DNA of 59,636 bases from positions 1-59,636 of the IMG/VR virus record IMGVR_UViG_3300042567_001401; one strand, given 5' to 3'. The translations under genes and the position numbers were made by a program. The notes beneath the pieces were generated by a model that saw only the letters and a program-made list of their open reading frames with translations, did not search any database and was not told the origin of the DNA. Shown piece after piece: positions 42,842 to 50,308 of the stretch; the first letter of the stretch is position 1, and the number at the start of each line of letters is the position of its first letter. This DNA is from a virus.

Positions 42842-43130
42842 AAAAGAAGAAATTAAGCGTGACAAAGCAAAAGCTGTCAAGAATTCAGGTCGTGGGCTTA
42901 AGAAAGGCGATGCCTCTCTTCACAAGTTTTTAGTTGATTACAAGCATAATGAAAAAACTTTTACGCTAACTCTCAAAGCCTGGGAGAAGATGAGAAAAGA
43001 CGCTTTTAACGCTAATTATAAATACCCGTGTATTTCCGTTGTGTTTGGTGAGAATTCCCAAACAAAAGTCGCTATAATTGATTGGGATGTACTCCAGGAT
43101 TTAATTAAAGGAAGCGAATATGAAGTTTAA
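42828..43130 (+). CDS. PD-(D/E)XK nuclease-like, possibly Holliday-junction-resolvase related
   Basis: A 100-residue basic protein from GTG 42828. RGLKKGDASLHKFLVDYKHNEK... has the layout of small phage nucleases: GDAS with an Asp, then VDYK as the D-x-K catalytic pair, followed by TLTLKAWEKM and the strand ISVVFGE. I recall similar actinophage proteins annotated as Holliday junction resolvase. The family is weakly conserved and the call is tentative. It lies in a recombination cluster with Cas4-like and RuvC-like genes. Confidence 0.5.
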   Translation: MKRTEKEEIKRDKAKAVKNSGRGLKKGDASLHKFLVDYKHNEKTFTLTLKAWEKMRKDAFNANYKYPCISVVFGENSQTKVAIIDWDVLQDLIKGSEYEV

Positions 43131-43296
43131 ATTTTGTTGCGATAAACTATCTGGTCACAAGAGTCTTGGTATAAACCTTGATCATGATGAATTTGCCATT
43201 GGTGTAAATCTTATATTTTGGTTTGTTGGGATTGCAAAAGTCTATCCGCCATATCAAGCTTTAGTTAAAACAGAAGATCTTAGAAAGGATATGTAA
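43120..43296 (+). CDS. small protein of unknown function
   Basis: A 58-residue protein. ATG 43120 follows AAAGGAAG at 43108-43115 and its stop overlaps the next ATG (TAATG at 43294-43298). It has two adjacent Cys (KFCCDK), a central hydrophobic segment (LIFWFVGIAKVY) that may be a membrane helix, and a polar tail. No family recognised. Confidence 0.5.
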   Translation: MKFKFCCDKLSGHKSLGINLDHDEFAIGVNLIFWFVGIAKVYPPYQALVKTEDLRKDM

Positions 43297-43613
43297 TGCC
43301 AGATATTATAATTAATAAAGAAGTTCTTGCTGAGCAAATGGGCGATAAAGCAGAGGAGTTTGTAGAATGTATAAGGATAGTTGAAGACATTATCCATAAC
43401 CCAGACCATTATCTAGGCGGGCAGGCTGTTAAGTATGCTAATATATTAGCAGCGTATAGAACATTGATGATTATTAAATCACAAGCTTTTAAAAGAAAGT
43501 CTGCGGTTATGAATGATCAAGATAAGTTTGTTAATGATATATGGAAGACCATGTATGAAGCATTAGGTGAAAACATAAATGCACTTAAACTCGCTGCGAA
43601 AGGCGGAATGTAA
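43296..43613 (+). CDS. small helical protein upstream of Cas4-like nuclease
   Basis: A 105-residue helical protein with YLGGQAVKYANILAAYRTLM in the middle and a Lys/Ala-rich end. It is translationally coupled on both sides (TAATG). I have seen this type of gene next to Cas4-like exonucleases in other actinophages and suspect a partner role, but there is no direct evidence. No catalytic motif. Confidence 0.5.
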   Translation: MPDIIINKEVLAEQMGDKAEEFVECIRIVEDIIHNPDHYLGGQAVKYANILAAYRTLMIIKSQAFKRKSAVMNDQDKFVNDIWKTMYEALGENINALKLAAKGGM

Positions 43614-44353
43614 TGAAATCACTAAAAGTATTGAGGAACCCAAAGCCAGTAGAAGTTGCAGTGGAAGTTCCAGAGGAGAGCTTTACTACCGCTCAGTTGG
43701 TAGATAGTTTAAATAAAGCTATTGACGAAAGTTTGACGGAAAGAAATAAGCCAGAATTCAAAAAAGTCAAGGGGTTCCACCCAAGCTATACCAACCAATG
43801 TTCACGCTATTGGTATTATATGTTTGATGGAGTCAGTGTAACTCCAGACTTTAGAGCGCAAACGCTTAGAATTTTTGATAATGGTCATGCTGTTCATGAC
43901 AGATTGTACGGATATTTTAGAGAGATGGGTATCTTGGTAGCCGAAGAAATTCCTGTTACTTATTCATCGCCTCCGATTGAAGGAACGGCAGATGGAATTA
44001 TTAACTGGCATGGAGAAAAATTGATTGAATTAAAATCAATTAGCTCAGAAGGATTCCATTACAGAAAACTGTACAACAAGCCAAAGGATGAGCATTACAG
44101 ACAAGCTCAGATTTACATGGAGTGCTTGAATCTAGATGGCGGTTTTGTTATTTATGAATGTAAGAACAATCAAGAAATTCTTCCTATTTATATTGAAAAA
44201 GACCAGGCTTTCATAGACAAGCTCTTTAAGAAATACAGAGATATTTATGGGAATTATACTAGCGGTAATATCCCTGTCAGACCGTACAAGAGAACATCTA
44301 AGCATTGTTCGGATTGTAATGTGTCTGCTTTATGCTGGGGAGACAGTGATTAA
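43613..44353 (+). CDS. Cas4-family (RecB-like) exonuclease
   Basis: A 246-residue protein with all Cas4 hallmarks: an N-terminal Cys (C63), GHAVHD (H92/H95), D127 in GTADGII, E139-x-K141 in LIELKS, QAQIYMECL, and a C-terminal Cys trio C232-x2-C235-x5-C241. The four Cys would hold a 4Fe-4S cluster. Phage Cas4-like proteins are ssDNA exonucleases used in recombination, not part of a CRISPR system here: no repeats or Cas1/2 genes are near. Its stop is 8 nt after the start of the next gene. Confidence 0.88.
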   Translation: MKSLKVLRNPKPVEVAVEVPEESFTTAQLVDSLNKAIDESLTERNKPEFKKVKGFHPSYTNQCSRYWYYMFDGVSVTPDFRAQTLRIFDNGHAVHDRLYGYFREMGILVAEEIPVTYSSPPIEGTADGIINWHGEKLIELKSISSEGFHYRKLYNKPKDEHYRQAQIYMECLNLDGGFVIYECKNNQEILPIYIEKDQAFIDKLFKKYRDIYGNYTSGNIPVRPYKRTSKHCSDCNVSALCWGDSD

Positions 44354-44654
44354 TGATGACGAAAGGACATGCAAAAATTTAGATTGCAGTAGACCGTTTA
44401 AGGCTAAATCTTATAATAGTATTTATTGTTCGGCAGAATGCAGAAGAATTGTTACAAATGCAAAATTGCTAAGTAACTATTATGAAAAAAAAGCTAATAT
44501 AAATAAAAAAAGAATTTGTAAAACAAAAGAATGTGAAACTGTATTATCACGGTATAATAAAGAAAATATATGTGAGAAATGCAAAAGAGAGCGGTTTGTG
44601 CAAAGGCTAGTTGGGTGGGGCTGGGAAGAAGGCTCGGTCAGGGACAGCATGTAA
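44346..44654 (+). CDS. small protein with two zinc fingers
   Basis: A 102-residue protein from GTG 44346, which follows GGGGAG at 44337-44342; earlier in-frame starts lie deep inside the Cas4-like gene. Two Cys clusters are visible: C9-x4-C14...C28-x3-C32, and a second set with CKTKEC and CEKC. Linkers are Lys-rich. Likely a DNA- or RNA-binding zinc protein. Its stop overlaps the resolvase ATG (TAATG). Confidence 0.5.
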   Translation: MINDDERTCKNLDCSRPFKAKSYNSIYCSAECRRIVTNAKLLSNYYEKKANINKKRICKTKECETVLSRYNKENICEKCKRERFVQRLVGWGWEEGSVRDSM

Positions 44655-45217
44655 TGAATCTTAAAAATATAGTTAGCGCCCATGACAAGAGAATTTTATC
44701 AATAGACCCGTCTTCTCATTCTTTGGGCTGGGCTGTTATTGATTTTAATAATGGTCTTAAATTGCTTGATTGTGGAAAAATTAAATTTACAAAAACAAAT
44801 GATATTTCTATAAAGTTTAATGAAATCAATAGTGGTGTTAAAGAAATTTGTAAAAAATATAGCCCATCTATGACTGTTATTGAGCAATCAGTTTACATTC
44901 AAAATTTTCAAACAAGTAGAGTTATTTCTTATATAATTGGTTACACCTGGGGCATAGTTCAGGGTTATTGTTTTAAGGTCATGGATATTAATCCAATTCT
45001 TTGGAAACGGGGGATTGGGTATAAAAATATATCTAAAGCAGATAAAATAGTTTTTGACACTGAGGCTAAGAAAAAGAAAGAAAGAAAAGATCGTGTCAGA
45101 GATATTATTACTGATTACTTTCAAATGGAAGAAGAAAATCTAAAAGATGATGATATTGTTGATGCAGTCGGCATTGGACTTTGGTATTATTTAATGGCGG
45201 TATCTAATGGCTCTTGA
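44654..45217 (+). CDS. RuvC-like Holliday junction resolvase
   Basis: A 187-residue protein from ATG 44654, overlapping the previous stop. It has the RNase H fold acidic residues: D18 in ILSIDPSSHSLGWAV, E76 in TVIEQSVY, and a C-terminal DDDIVDAVGIGLW (about 164-176) supplying two Asp. YKNISKADK and KDRVR carry the basic residues expected for junction binding. Size matches RuvC (about 170-180). It would resolve recombination intermediates or trim DNA before packaging. Confidence 0.82.
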   Translation: MNLKNIVSAHDKRILSIDPSSHSLGWAVIDFNNGLKLLDCGKIKFTKTNDISIKFNEINSGVKEICKKYSPSMTVIEQSVYIQNFQTSRVISYIIGYTWGIVQGYCFKVMDINPILWKRGIGYKNISKADKIVFDTEAKKKKERKDRVRDIITDYFQMEEENLKDDDIVDAVGIGLWYYLMAVSNGS

Positions 45218-45500
45218 ACCTTATAAAGATAAAACATGGCTGTATGAGCACTATGTAAAGAAGCGAATGAATTTGACGGACATTGTAAAGCTGCTGAAGC
45301 AAACTTACAATGTTGAAATTTCTCCGCAAGGTCTTTACAACTGGTGCAGTAAGTATGATCTTTTGAAGTACAGAGGGAAAGGTAGAAATCTATCTGCTAC
45401 ATCTAAAAAGCCAAAATCACCAATGCAACAGAAGGCTGAGCAAATGAAGCGTGATAGAAGGAAAGCAATGCAAAATAGAAAGAAAGGTATGGGTAGATAA
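45207..45500 (+). CDS. HTH DNA-binding protein
   Basis: A 97-residue protein. Residues about 20-45 (NLTDIVKLLKQTYNVEISPQ, then GLYNWCSKYDLL) look like a helix-turn-helix; the C-terminal half is very basic (KKPKSPMQQKAEQMKRDRRK). It overlaps the resolvase stop by 11 nt and its own stop overlaps the next ATG (TAATG). It may be a regulator or a packaging-associated DNA binder. Not assigned to a known family. Confidence 0.55.
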   Translation: MALEPYKDKTWLYEHYVKKRMNLTDIVKLLKQTYNVEISPQGLYNWCSKYDLLKYRGKGRNLSATSKKPKSPMQQKAEQMKRDRRKAMQNRKKGMGR

Positions 45501-46255
45501 TGCAAAGAAAAGTAGCGGCAGGTGATCTAGGTATATTTGCAGAGCTTGACATGGTTTATAACCAGGCGAGAATGATTGAGGCAAGTCAGAACAAGACGAA
45601 ATACAAGTGTCTTGGCTCTGGCAATTGTTGTTCAATTGGTTTAACAATTCACATGACAGAGTGTGCCAACATCGCATTTAATATCACCCAGCAATTTTAT
45701 TTGCATTTGGAAAACAAAGGTAAAGATTTTGCGGATGAATGGTTTAATTCGGTAGTTAGTTCTTTAAAGGAGGCAATGTATGATGAAACATGGCAATTCG
45801 GTGGTGAAACTGAAAGGAAATGCGCTTTCTACAAAGGCGGCTGCACTATCTATGGGTTTAGACCTCTGGTGTGCAGAAGTTATGGGGCTTTTGTCGGTGT
45901 TGACGATGTTTGCCCTAGAGAAAGAAATGTTTATGGCAATGTAGAGCATTTCTCTGGAACACCAGTTCAGGATATGGTGCAACAATTCCAAAGCTTGCTA
46001 AGTAGATATTCAAAAGACAAAGACTCAAATTATGATGTTGTTGTTTATATGCCGCTGGGTGTGTTGAGTTTCTTACTTACGCCAGAAGAATTAGAGGAGT
46101 TAGCGGACAAAACAGACGATAGAATGTGGAGGGCTGTTGAAGGTTGGTTCAATTACCGAGTTGAATATACAAAAGTCCACGGCTTGCCTATGCCTAAACT
46201 AAGAGAAGCTGCAGAAGCTGCAGGGAAAAAGATTGCGTTTCAAGTAGAAGAATGA
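45500..46255 (+). CDS. YkgJ-like Cys-cluster protein
   Basis: A 251-residue protein with the Cys pattern of the YkgJ (CxxCxxCC, zinc/iron-chelating) family: KCLGSGNCCSI (C37, C43, C44), then ERKCAFYKGGCTIYGFRP and LVCRSYG. These proteins bind a metal or Fe-S cluster; their function is not well known. The N- and C-terminal regions are helical. Presence in a phage between HTH and glycosyltransferase genes is unusual. It overlaps the next start (GAATGA). Confidence 0.7.
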   Translation: MQRKVAAGDLGIFAELDMVYNQARMIEASQNKTKYKCLGSGNCCSIGLTIHMTECANIAFNITQQFYLHLENKGKDFADEWFNSVVSSLKEAMYDETWQFGGETERKCAFYKGGCTIYGFRPLVCRSYGAFVGVDDVCPRERNVYGNVEHFSGTPVQDMVQQFQSLLSRYSKDKDSNYDVVVYMPLGVLSFLLTPEELEELADKTDDRMWRAVEGWFNYRVEYTKVHGLPMPKLREAAEAAGKKIAFQVEE

Positions 46256-47283
46256 TCACTTGGACAGATAATGGTTCGTCAAGAATTGGCGAAGGCTATG
46301 GCGATGCTTCATATCATCTAACAAAGCATATCGGCAAGAGCGGGCTAGATTTTCGTAAGATTGAAAATGAGAGCCCGCAAGAAATTAGCGGGTTCCAGAT
46401 TGGGTATGCAAAAAGAAATGATGTGCACGAAGGTGTAGTAATTAATCACTGCCTGCCAGAGTCTTATGGTAAGTATGGTGATTATAAGATTGGGTTCTCG
46501 TACTGGGAGACTAACCAACTTCCAAGTGGTTGGATAGACGATTTAAATAGAATGGATGAAATCTGGACCACATCTGATTTTATGCGGTCTGTTTTTATAT
46601 GCAGCGGAGTTACAAAACCAGTTTATAATTTTCAATTAGGCGTTGACCCTGAGATATATTTCCCTCGTAAGAGAGTCAGAAAAGGTCCATTCACTTTCTT
46701 AAGTATCGGTTCCCCATCTACGAGAAAAAACTCTCAAATGGCTGTAGACGCATTTATTAAATTGTTTGGCGGGAACGATCAGTATCAAATGATTTATAAA
46801 TCAAAAGGTCCAGCTGATGCGAGATCAGTTATCAACGGGATGAAAGACAAACTAGATCATCCGCAGATTGACATAATTGATTGGGAAGTTAGCGCAGAAG
46901 AGCTTGGTCGTATTTACGATAAAGTAGATTGCGTACTGTATCCTACAAGTGGAGAAGGATGGGGGCTGCTCCCGTTCCAGGGCATAGCAAAGGGTATACC
47001 AACAATATGCACAAACTTTTCTGCCTGTACTGAGTTTGCTCATCTTTCCGTTCCGCTTGATTATTCAATGTCGGATTATAAAATGTCTGGCATATATCAA
47101 GATACAGGGTACTGGGCAAAGCCAGATTTTGACGATTTATGTGATAAAATGTTGTATACAGTAAACAATTACGAAGAAATTTCTAACCGCACATATATGT
47201 CGGCATTATATATAAATGAAAATATGACATGGGAAAAAGTGTCGGAGAGGTATATAGATAGATTATGTCAGATATTGAAATAG
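46252..47283 (+). CDS. GT4-like glycosyltransferase
   Basis: A 343-residue GT-B protein. FTFLSIGSPSTRKNSQMAVD marks the start of the C-terminal Rossmann domain and SGEGWGLLPFQGIAKGIP (about 232-249) the donor-binding loop, with conserved E and G residues. The N-terminal half carries LPSGWIDDLNRMDEIWTTSD and FQLGVDPE, features of GT4 enzymes that modify glycans. It is the third glycosyltransferase in the window and overlaps the terminase small subunit gene by 19 nt. Substrate unknown. Confidence 0.8.
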   Translation: MITWTDNGSSRIGEGYGDASYHLTKHIGKSGLDFRKIENESPQEISGFQIGYAKRNDVHEGVVINHCLPESYGKYGDYKIGFSYWETNQLPSGWIDDLNRMDEIWTTSDFMRSVFICSGVTKPVYNFQLGVDPEIYFPRKRVRKGPFTFLSIGSPSTRKNSQMAVDAFIKLFGGNDQYQMIYKSKGPADARSVINGMKDKLDHPQIDIIDWEVSAEELGRIYDKVDCVLYPTSGEGWGLLPFQGIAKGIPTICTNFSACTEFAHLSVPLDYSMSDYKMSGIYQDTGYWAKPDFDDLCDKMLYTVNNYEEISNRTYMSALYINENMTWEKVSERYIDRLCQILK

Positions 47284-47837
47284 TTAAAACAAAAAGTTTG
47301 ATTGAAAAAATTAAAGATGTTGAACAAGTTGGAATTTTGCATGTAAAAGGTTACTCAATGCGGGAAATTTCCACCTTGATGTCAATTCCAATTAATGAAA
47401 TAAAAGAATATATTGAAGAATATAAATTAATTTTAAATCAAACAATTGAAGAAGACCCATTCTTCCTTGAAAAAGTTCAGTTTAACACTATCAAAGCTTT
47501 AACCGAATTTGATGAGTTGAGCAAGGAAGCCTGGGAAACCATCAATATTGCTACCGACAATGGCATGGTTGCTGCCAGAATTCAAGCAATTAAGCTGGCA
47601 GGCGAGCTAGCTACCAAGAAAGCTCAATTGCATAAATTGATGGGCGGGAATCAAACTGACGGTGAGTATATTGCTAGAATGCAGAAAGCAGAGAATGTTA
47701 ACCAGATTCTTTCTAAGATCCTCAGAGATGTTATTTCCAAGTATCCAGAGATTGCGGAAGAGGTTAGGAAAGAACTAGAAATTGCATTTGAGATAATGAC
47801 TGGTAAACCAGTCAACCTTAAAGAAGAGAGCTCATAA
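47265..47837 (+). CDS. terS: terminase small subunit candidate
   Basis: A 190-residue protein with an N-terminal HTH-like segment (VKGYSMREISTLMSIPINEI) followed by long amphipathic helices and a Glu/Lys-rich tail. Length, HTH-then-coiled-coil layout and position directly before the large terminase match small terminase subunits that recognise the packaging site. It overlaps the glycosyltransferase stop. The final codons lie within the first copy of a 45-nt tandem repeat. Confidence 0.7.
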   Translation: MSDIEIVKTKSLIEKIKDVEQVGILHVKGYSMREISTLMSIPINEIKEYIEEYKLILNQTIEEDPFFLEKVQFNTIKALTEFDELSKEAWETINIATDNGMVAARIQAIKLAGELATKKAQLHKLMGGNQTDGEYIARMQKAENVNQILSKILRDVISKYPEIAEEVRKELEIAFEIMTGKPVNLKEESS

Positions 47838-47912
47838 TTTGAGAACGCTATTTTTGCCATTTAGGGGCTATTTTGCTCATAATTTGAGAACGCTATTTCC
47901 GCCATTTAGGGG
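47831..47912 (+). repeat. 45-nt tandem direct repeat between terS and terL
   Basis: A 37-nt unit (beginning CTCATAATTTGAGAACGC) occurs at 47831-47867 and again at 47876-47912, a period of 45 nt with two mismatches (TT to CC near the middle). The first copy begins in the last codons of terS, the second ends in a G-run next to the terL Shine-Dalgarno. Repeated sites beside terminase genes are classic candidates for pac or cos subsites. Confidence 0.75.
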
Positions 47913-47922
47913 GGTTTGAAAA

Positions 47923-49662
47923 ATGTCTGACTTCCTCGGTGTCAACCTTGAATTTAACGACTTTGATCGTTTATTAAGACAAGATGAACTTATGGAACAA
48001 CCTGTCTCTATTGAAACTTTCGTTCAAGATAAACATTATTTAGGTTTACCTCCTCTATCTGAAATTCAGCTTGAGATCGTAAAGCATAGCACACAAATTT
48101 TCAAATTACCTACTTTGCAAAAACTTTATGGAGAAGAAGCTGGGTTGGAATATTATAAGAAGTATACAGACAATGAAGTGATTTGCATGCTTGGTAAAGG
48201 ATCAGGTAAAGACCATTGTGCAAGAATTTCTATGGCTTATACAGTTTATTTGCTGCATTGTTTGAGAGACCCATTGGGCTACTATGGTAAAGCTCATGGT
48301 GTTTATATAGACCTTTTAAACCTGGCTGTGAACGCACAACAAGCTCAAAGAGTATTCTTTGAACCATTAAAAAACTTATTGCTGTCATCTCCTTTCTTTA
48401 ATAATGTTGGATTTGAACCTAGAGTATCAGAAATATTTTTCTTTTCTCGCCCAGTTAGATTATTCTCTGGTCACTCCGAATCAGAAGGTTGGGAAGGTTA
48501 TGAAGTACTAACAGTTATTCTAGACGAAATTTCAGCATTTAAAACAGATAGTGAACTAAAAGGTGAAATTAGATCAAAAGGTTCAGCCTCTGCGATTTAT
48601 AACATGAGTAAATTATCCGTCATGTCTCGCTTTCCAGAAATAGGTAAAGTTATTCTTTTGTCGTTCCCTCGTTACAAAGGTGATTTCATTCAGCAAAGAT
48701 ATTTTAATTCTAGAGAAAAGAATGAACCAAAAACATGGTCTATCAAGGCTGCGACATGGGAAGTCAACCCTACAATTAAAAGAGAACAATTAGAATCGGA
48801 ATATATTAGAAATCCAATTGAAGCTGCTTCTCGTTTTGAATGTGAACCTCCAACAATGGAAGACGCATATTTTAGAGATGAAGAAAAAGTTAGAAAAGCT
48901 TTTATGTACGGGGATGACCCAGTTGATCCAGACGGTAGATTTCATAGATGGTTTAATAATACAGATGGGCATAGAAGGTATATACATATAGACCTTGGAC
49001 ATAAGAGAGACAGAACTGCGTTGTGTATGTCTCACTGTACTGGTTTTAAAGAAATAATTACATCTATGGGCACTGAGCATTTACCAATTATTAATGTTGA
49101 TTTGGTCCATTCATGGAAGGCTGCCCCAGGTGAAGAAATTAACTTTGCTTCAGTTAGGCAGATGATCGTTGATTTATGTAAAAGGTTTGATGTAGCTAAA
49201 GTTACATTTGACAGATGGCAGTCAATTGAAATGATTCAAAGCTTGAGATCGCAAGGTATTAATGCAGACTTTCACTCTGTTAAAAAAACAGATTATGATA
49301 CATTGATGACTTCAATTTATGATACAAGATTAAGAGGATATTGGAATCATATTCTTGTTGAAGAAGAGTTATTAAAGTTAAGATTGTTTTCTAATAATAA
49401 AATTGATCACCCCAATGCTGGGTCTAAAGACCTAGCAGACGCTTTGGCTGGGTCTGTATTCAACGCCATTGAGAATATGGCAATGGAGACTGAAGTTGAA
49501 ATAGAAATCCTAGGTCTAGATATGGATGTAGAAAAATATGATGATATAGAGGATTTTGGTACTGTGAGAAGGTATGATCATAATTTGGGAGGCTTTGTGC
49601 CTGAATATCTACAATCTAATATACAAACAGAGGAGGTGGGATCATGGATGGAAAGTCTGTAG
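47923..49662 (+). CDS. terL: terminase large subunit
   Basis: A 579-residue packaging motor and nuclease. ATPase: Walker A LGKGSGKDH (about 89-97), Walker B VILDEISAF (about 198-206), then a coupling region near VILLSFPR. RNase H-like nuclease: D in HIDLGHKRD (about 355), VTFDRWQS (about 429) and SKDLADALAG (about 502-511). It would pump DNA into the empty head and cut the concatemer. Start ATG 47923 follows GGGGGGT; the stop lies 16 nt after the next gene starts. Confidence 0.93.
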   Translation: MSDFLGVNLEFNDFDRLLRQDELMEQPVSIETFVQDKHYLGLPPLSEIQLEIVKHSTQIFKLPTLQKLYGEEAGLEYYKKYTDNEVICMLGKGSGKDHCARISMAYTVYLLHCLRDPLGYYGKAHGVYIDLLNLAVNAQQAQRVFFEPLKNLLLSSPFFNNVGFEPRVSEIFFFSRPVRLFSGHSESEGWEGYEVLTVILDEISAFKTDSELKGEIRSKGSASAIYNMSKLSVMSRFPEIGKVILLSFPRYKGDFIQQRYFNSREKNEPKTWSIKAATWEVNPTIKREQLESEYIRNPIEAASRFECEPPTMEDAYFRDEEKVRKAFMYGDDPVDPDGRFHRWFNNTDGHRRYIHIDLGHKRDRTALCMSHCTGFKEIITSMGTEHLPIINVDLVHSWKAAPGEEINFASVRQMIVDLCKRFDVAKVTFDRWQSIEMIQSLRSQGINADFHSVKKTDYDTLMTSIYDTRLRGYWNHILVEEELLKLRLFSNNKIDHPNAGSKDLADALAGSVFNAIENMAMETEVEIEILGLDMDVEKYDDIEDFGTVRRYDHNLGGFVPEYLQSNIQTEEVGSWMESL

Positions 49663-49784
49663 AAAATGTTAATGAAATTGATATTAACGATGTTGTTAAA
49701 GCCCTGGCAGATAAGGTAGCTGAATTAACAGTGCAGAACGCAGTACTTACTGCACAGCTAAAAAAAGCACTGACCGCTTGGTAG
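49644..49784 (+). CDS. small coiled-coil protein after terL
   Basis: A 46-residue protein. ATG 49644 follows a strong Shine-Dalgarno AGGAGGT at 49631-49637. Its C-terminal half (LADKVAELTVQNAVLTAQLK) has regular Leu/Val spacing for a coiled coil. It overlaps the terL end. The reading frame ends at TAG 49782-49784, but a protein-like frame continues in +1 immediately after (see next entry), so the true product may be longer. Confidence 0.6.
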   Translation: MDGKSVENVNEIDINDVVKALADKVAELTVQNAVLTAQLKKALTAW

Positions 49785-49893
49785 GAAAGAAATTTTAGAA
49801 AAAACTGACAAATACGCACTAAGGCGTAAAAGTGATGCTACATTGTCTATCAAGCCAAAAGGCTACTTAACAAAACCAAACATCGGAGAATAA
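49774..49893 (+). other. open frame without a start, continuing the preceding gene in +1
   Basis: From 49774 to the TAA at 49891-49893 the frame encodes a basic 39-residue stretch (PLGRKEILEKTDKYALRRKS at its start, ending KPNIGE) with no ATG, GTG or TTG before a late TTG. It begins right where the upstream 46-residue gene ends, one frame off, and it runs to the next gene. It is either the second half of a gene read by +1 frameshifting, a gene broken by a single-base change, or a chance open frame. Confidence 0.4.
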
Positions 49894-49894
49894 G

Positions 49895-50242
49895 ATGGAA
49901 ATTAAGCAAGCAGATAAATTCCCAGTAATTTCACGCACTGGTCGTACATCGGCAGAGTTGCAAATGATTATTGACACTCTTGTAATGTCAGGCAAAACAG
50001 GATCGCCTTTCTCAATTACAAACATTGAAGCTGGTAAGAAGTATAATTCAATGCAACAGAGAATTCGTGCCCAGGCGAAGAAATTGGGATTGGATGTAGA
50101 AATTCATTTTGATAAGGCAAACTCAACTCTTTACTTTAGAGTTCCAGTATCGTCAGAAATTGAGAACGCCAAATCGCTGAATACGAATACGGTAAAGGCA
50201 AAAGACATTAAGAATGTCAGATCATCTGTAAAAACTAAGTAA
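49895..50242 (+). CDS. small basic protein of unknown function
   Basis: A 115-residue protein with MIIDTLVMSGKTGSPFSITN, EAGKKYNSMQQRIRAQAKKL and a Lys-rich C-terminus. The helical MQQRIRAQAKK segment suggests nucleic-acid binding. Shine-Dalgarno CGGAGAATAAG precedes the ATG. The gene ends the terminase operon, just before a strong terminator, suggesting it is made in quantity. Family not recognised. Confidence 0.55.
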   Translation: MEIKQADKFPVISRTGRTSAELQMIIDTLVMSGKTGSPFSITNIEAGKKYNSMQQRIRAQAKKLGLDVEIHFDKANSTLYFRVPVSSEIENAKSLNTNTVKAKDIKNVRSSVKTK

Positions 50243-50263
50243 TAAAAAATAATTAAGAAAAGA

Positions 50264-50293
50264 GGGCTGGGAGCAATCTCAGCCCTTTTTTTT
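50264..50293 (+). terminator. intrinsic terminator
   Basis: GGGCTGGGA (50264-50272) pairs with TCTCAGCCC (50277-50285; one G-T pair) around a GCAA loop, followed by eight T (50286-50293). It closes the terminase-containing operon. The next gene begins only a few nucleotides later with its own -10 element. Confidence 0.9.
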
Positions 50294-50296
50294 ATG

Positions 50297-50302
50297 TATA
50301 CT
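50297..50302 (+). promoter_or_regulatory. TATACT promoter, apparently leaderless
   Basis: TATACT at 50297-50302, preceded by TG, lies directly after the T-run of the terminator and 6 nt before ATG 50309. There is no Shine-Dalgarno, so a leaderless transcript is expected. The back-to-back terminator and promoter isolate the next gene from the terminase operon. Confidence 0.5.
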
Positions 50303-50308
50303 ATTGCT

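Noticed and set aside
44247-44345. Longer N-terminus for the zinc-finger gene
   Set aside because: It lies entirely within the Cas4-like coding sequence in another frame; GTG 44346 has a suitable ribosome site.
43613-44353. Cas4-like gene as evidence of a CRISPR system
   Set aside because: No Cas1/Cas2 or repeat array is present; stand-alone Cas4-like exonucleases are common in phages.
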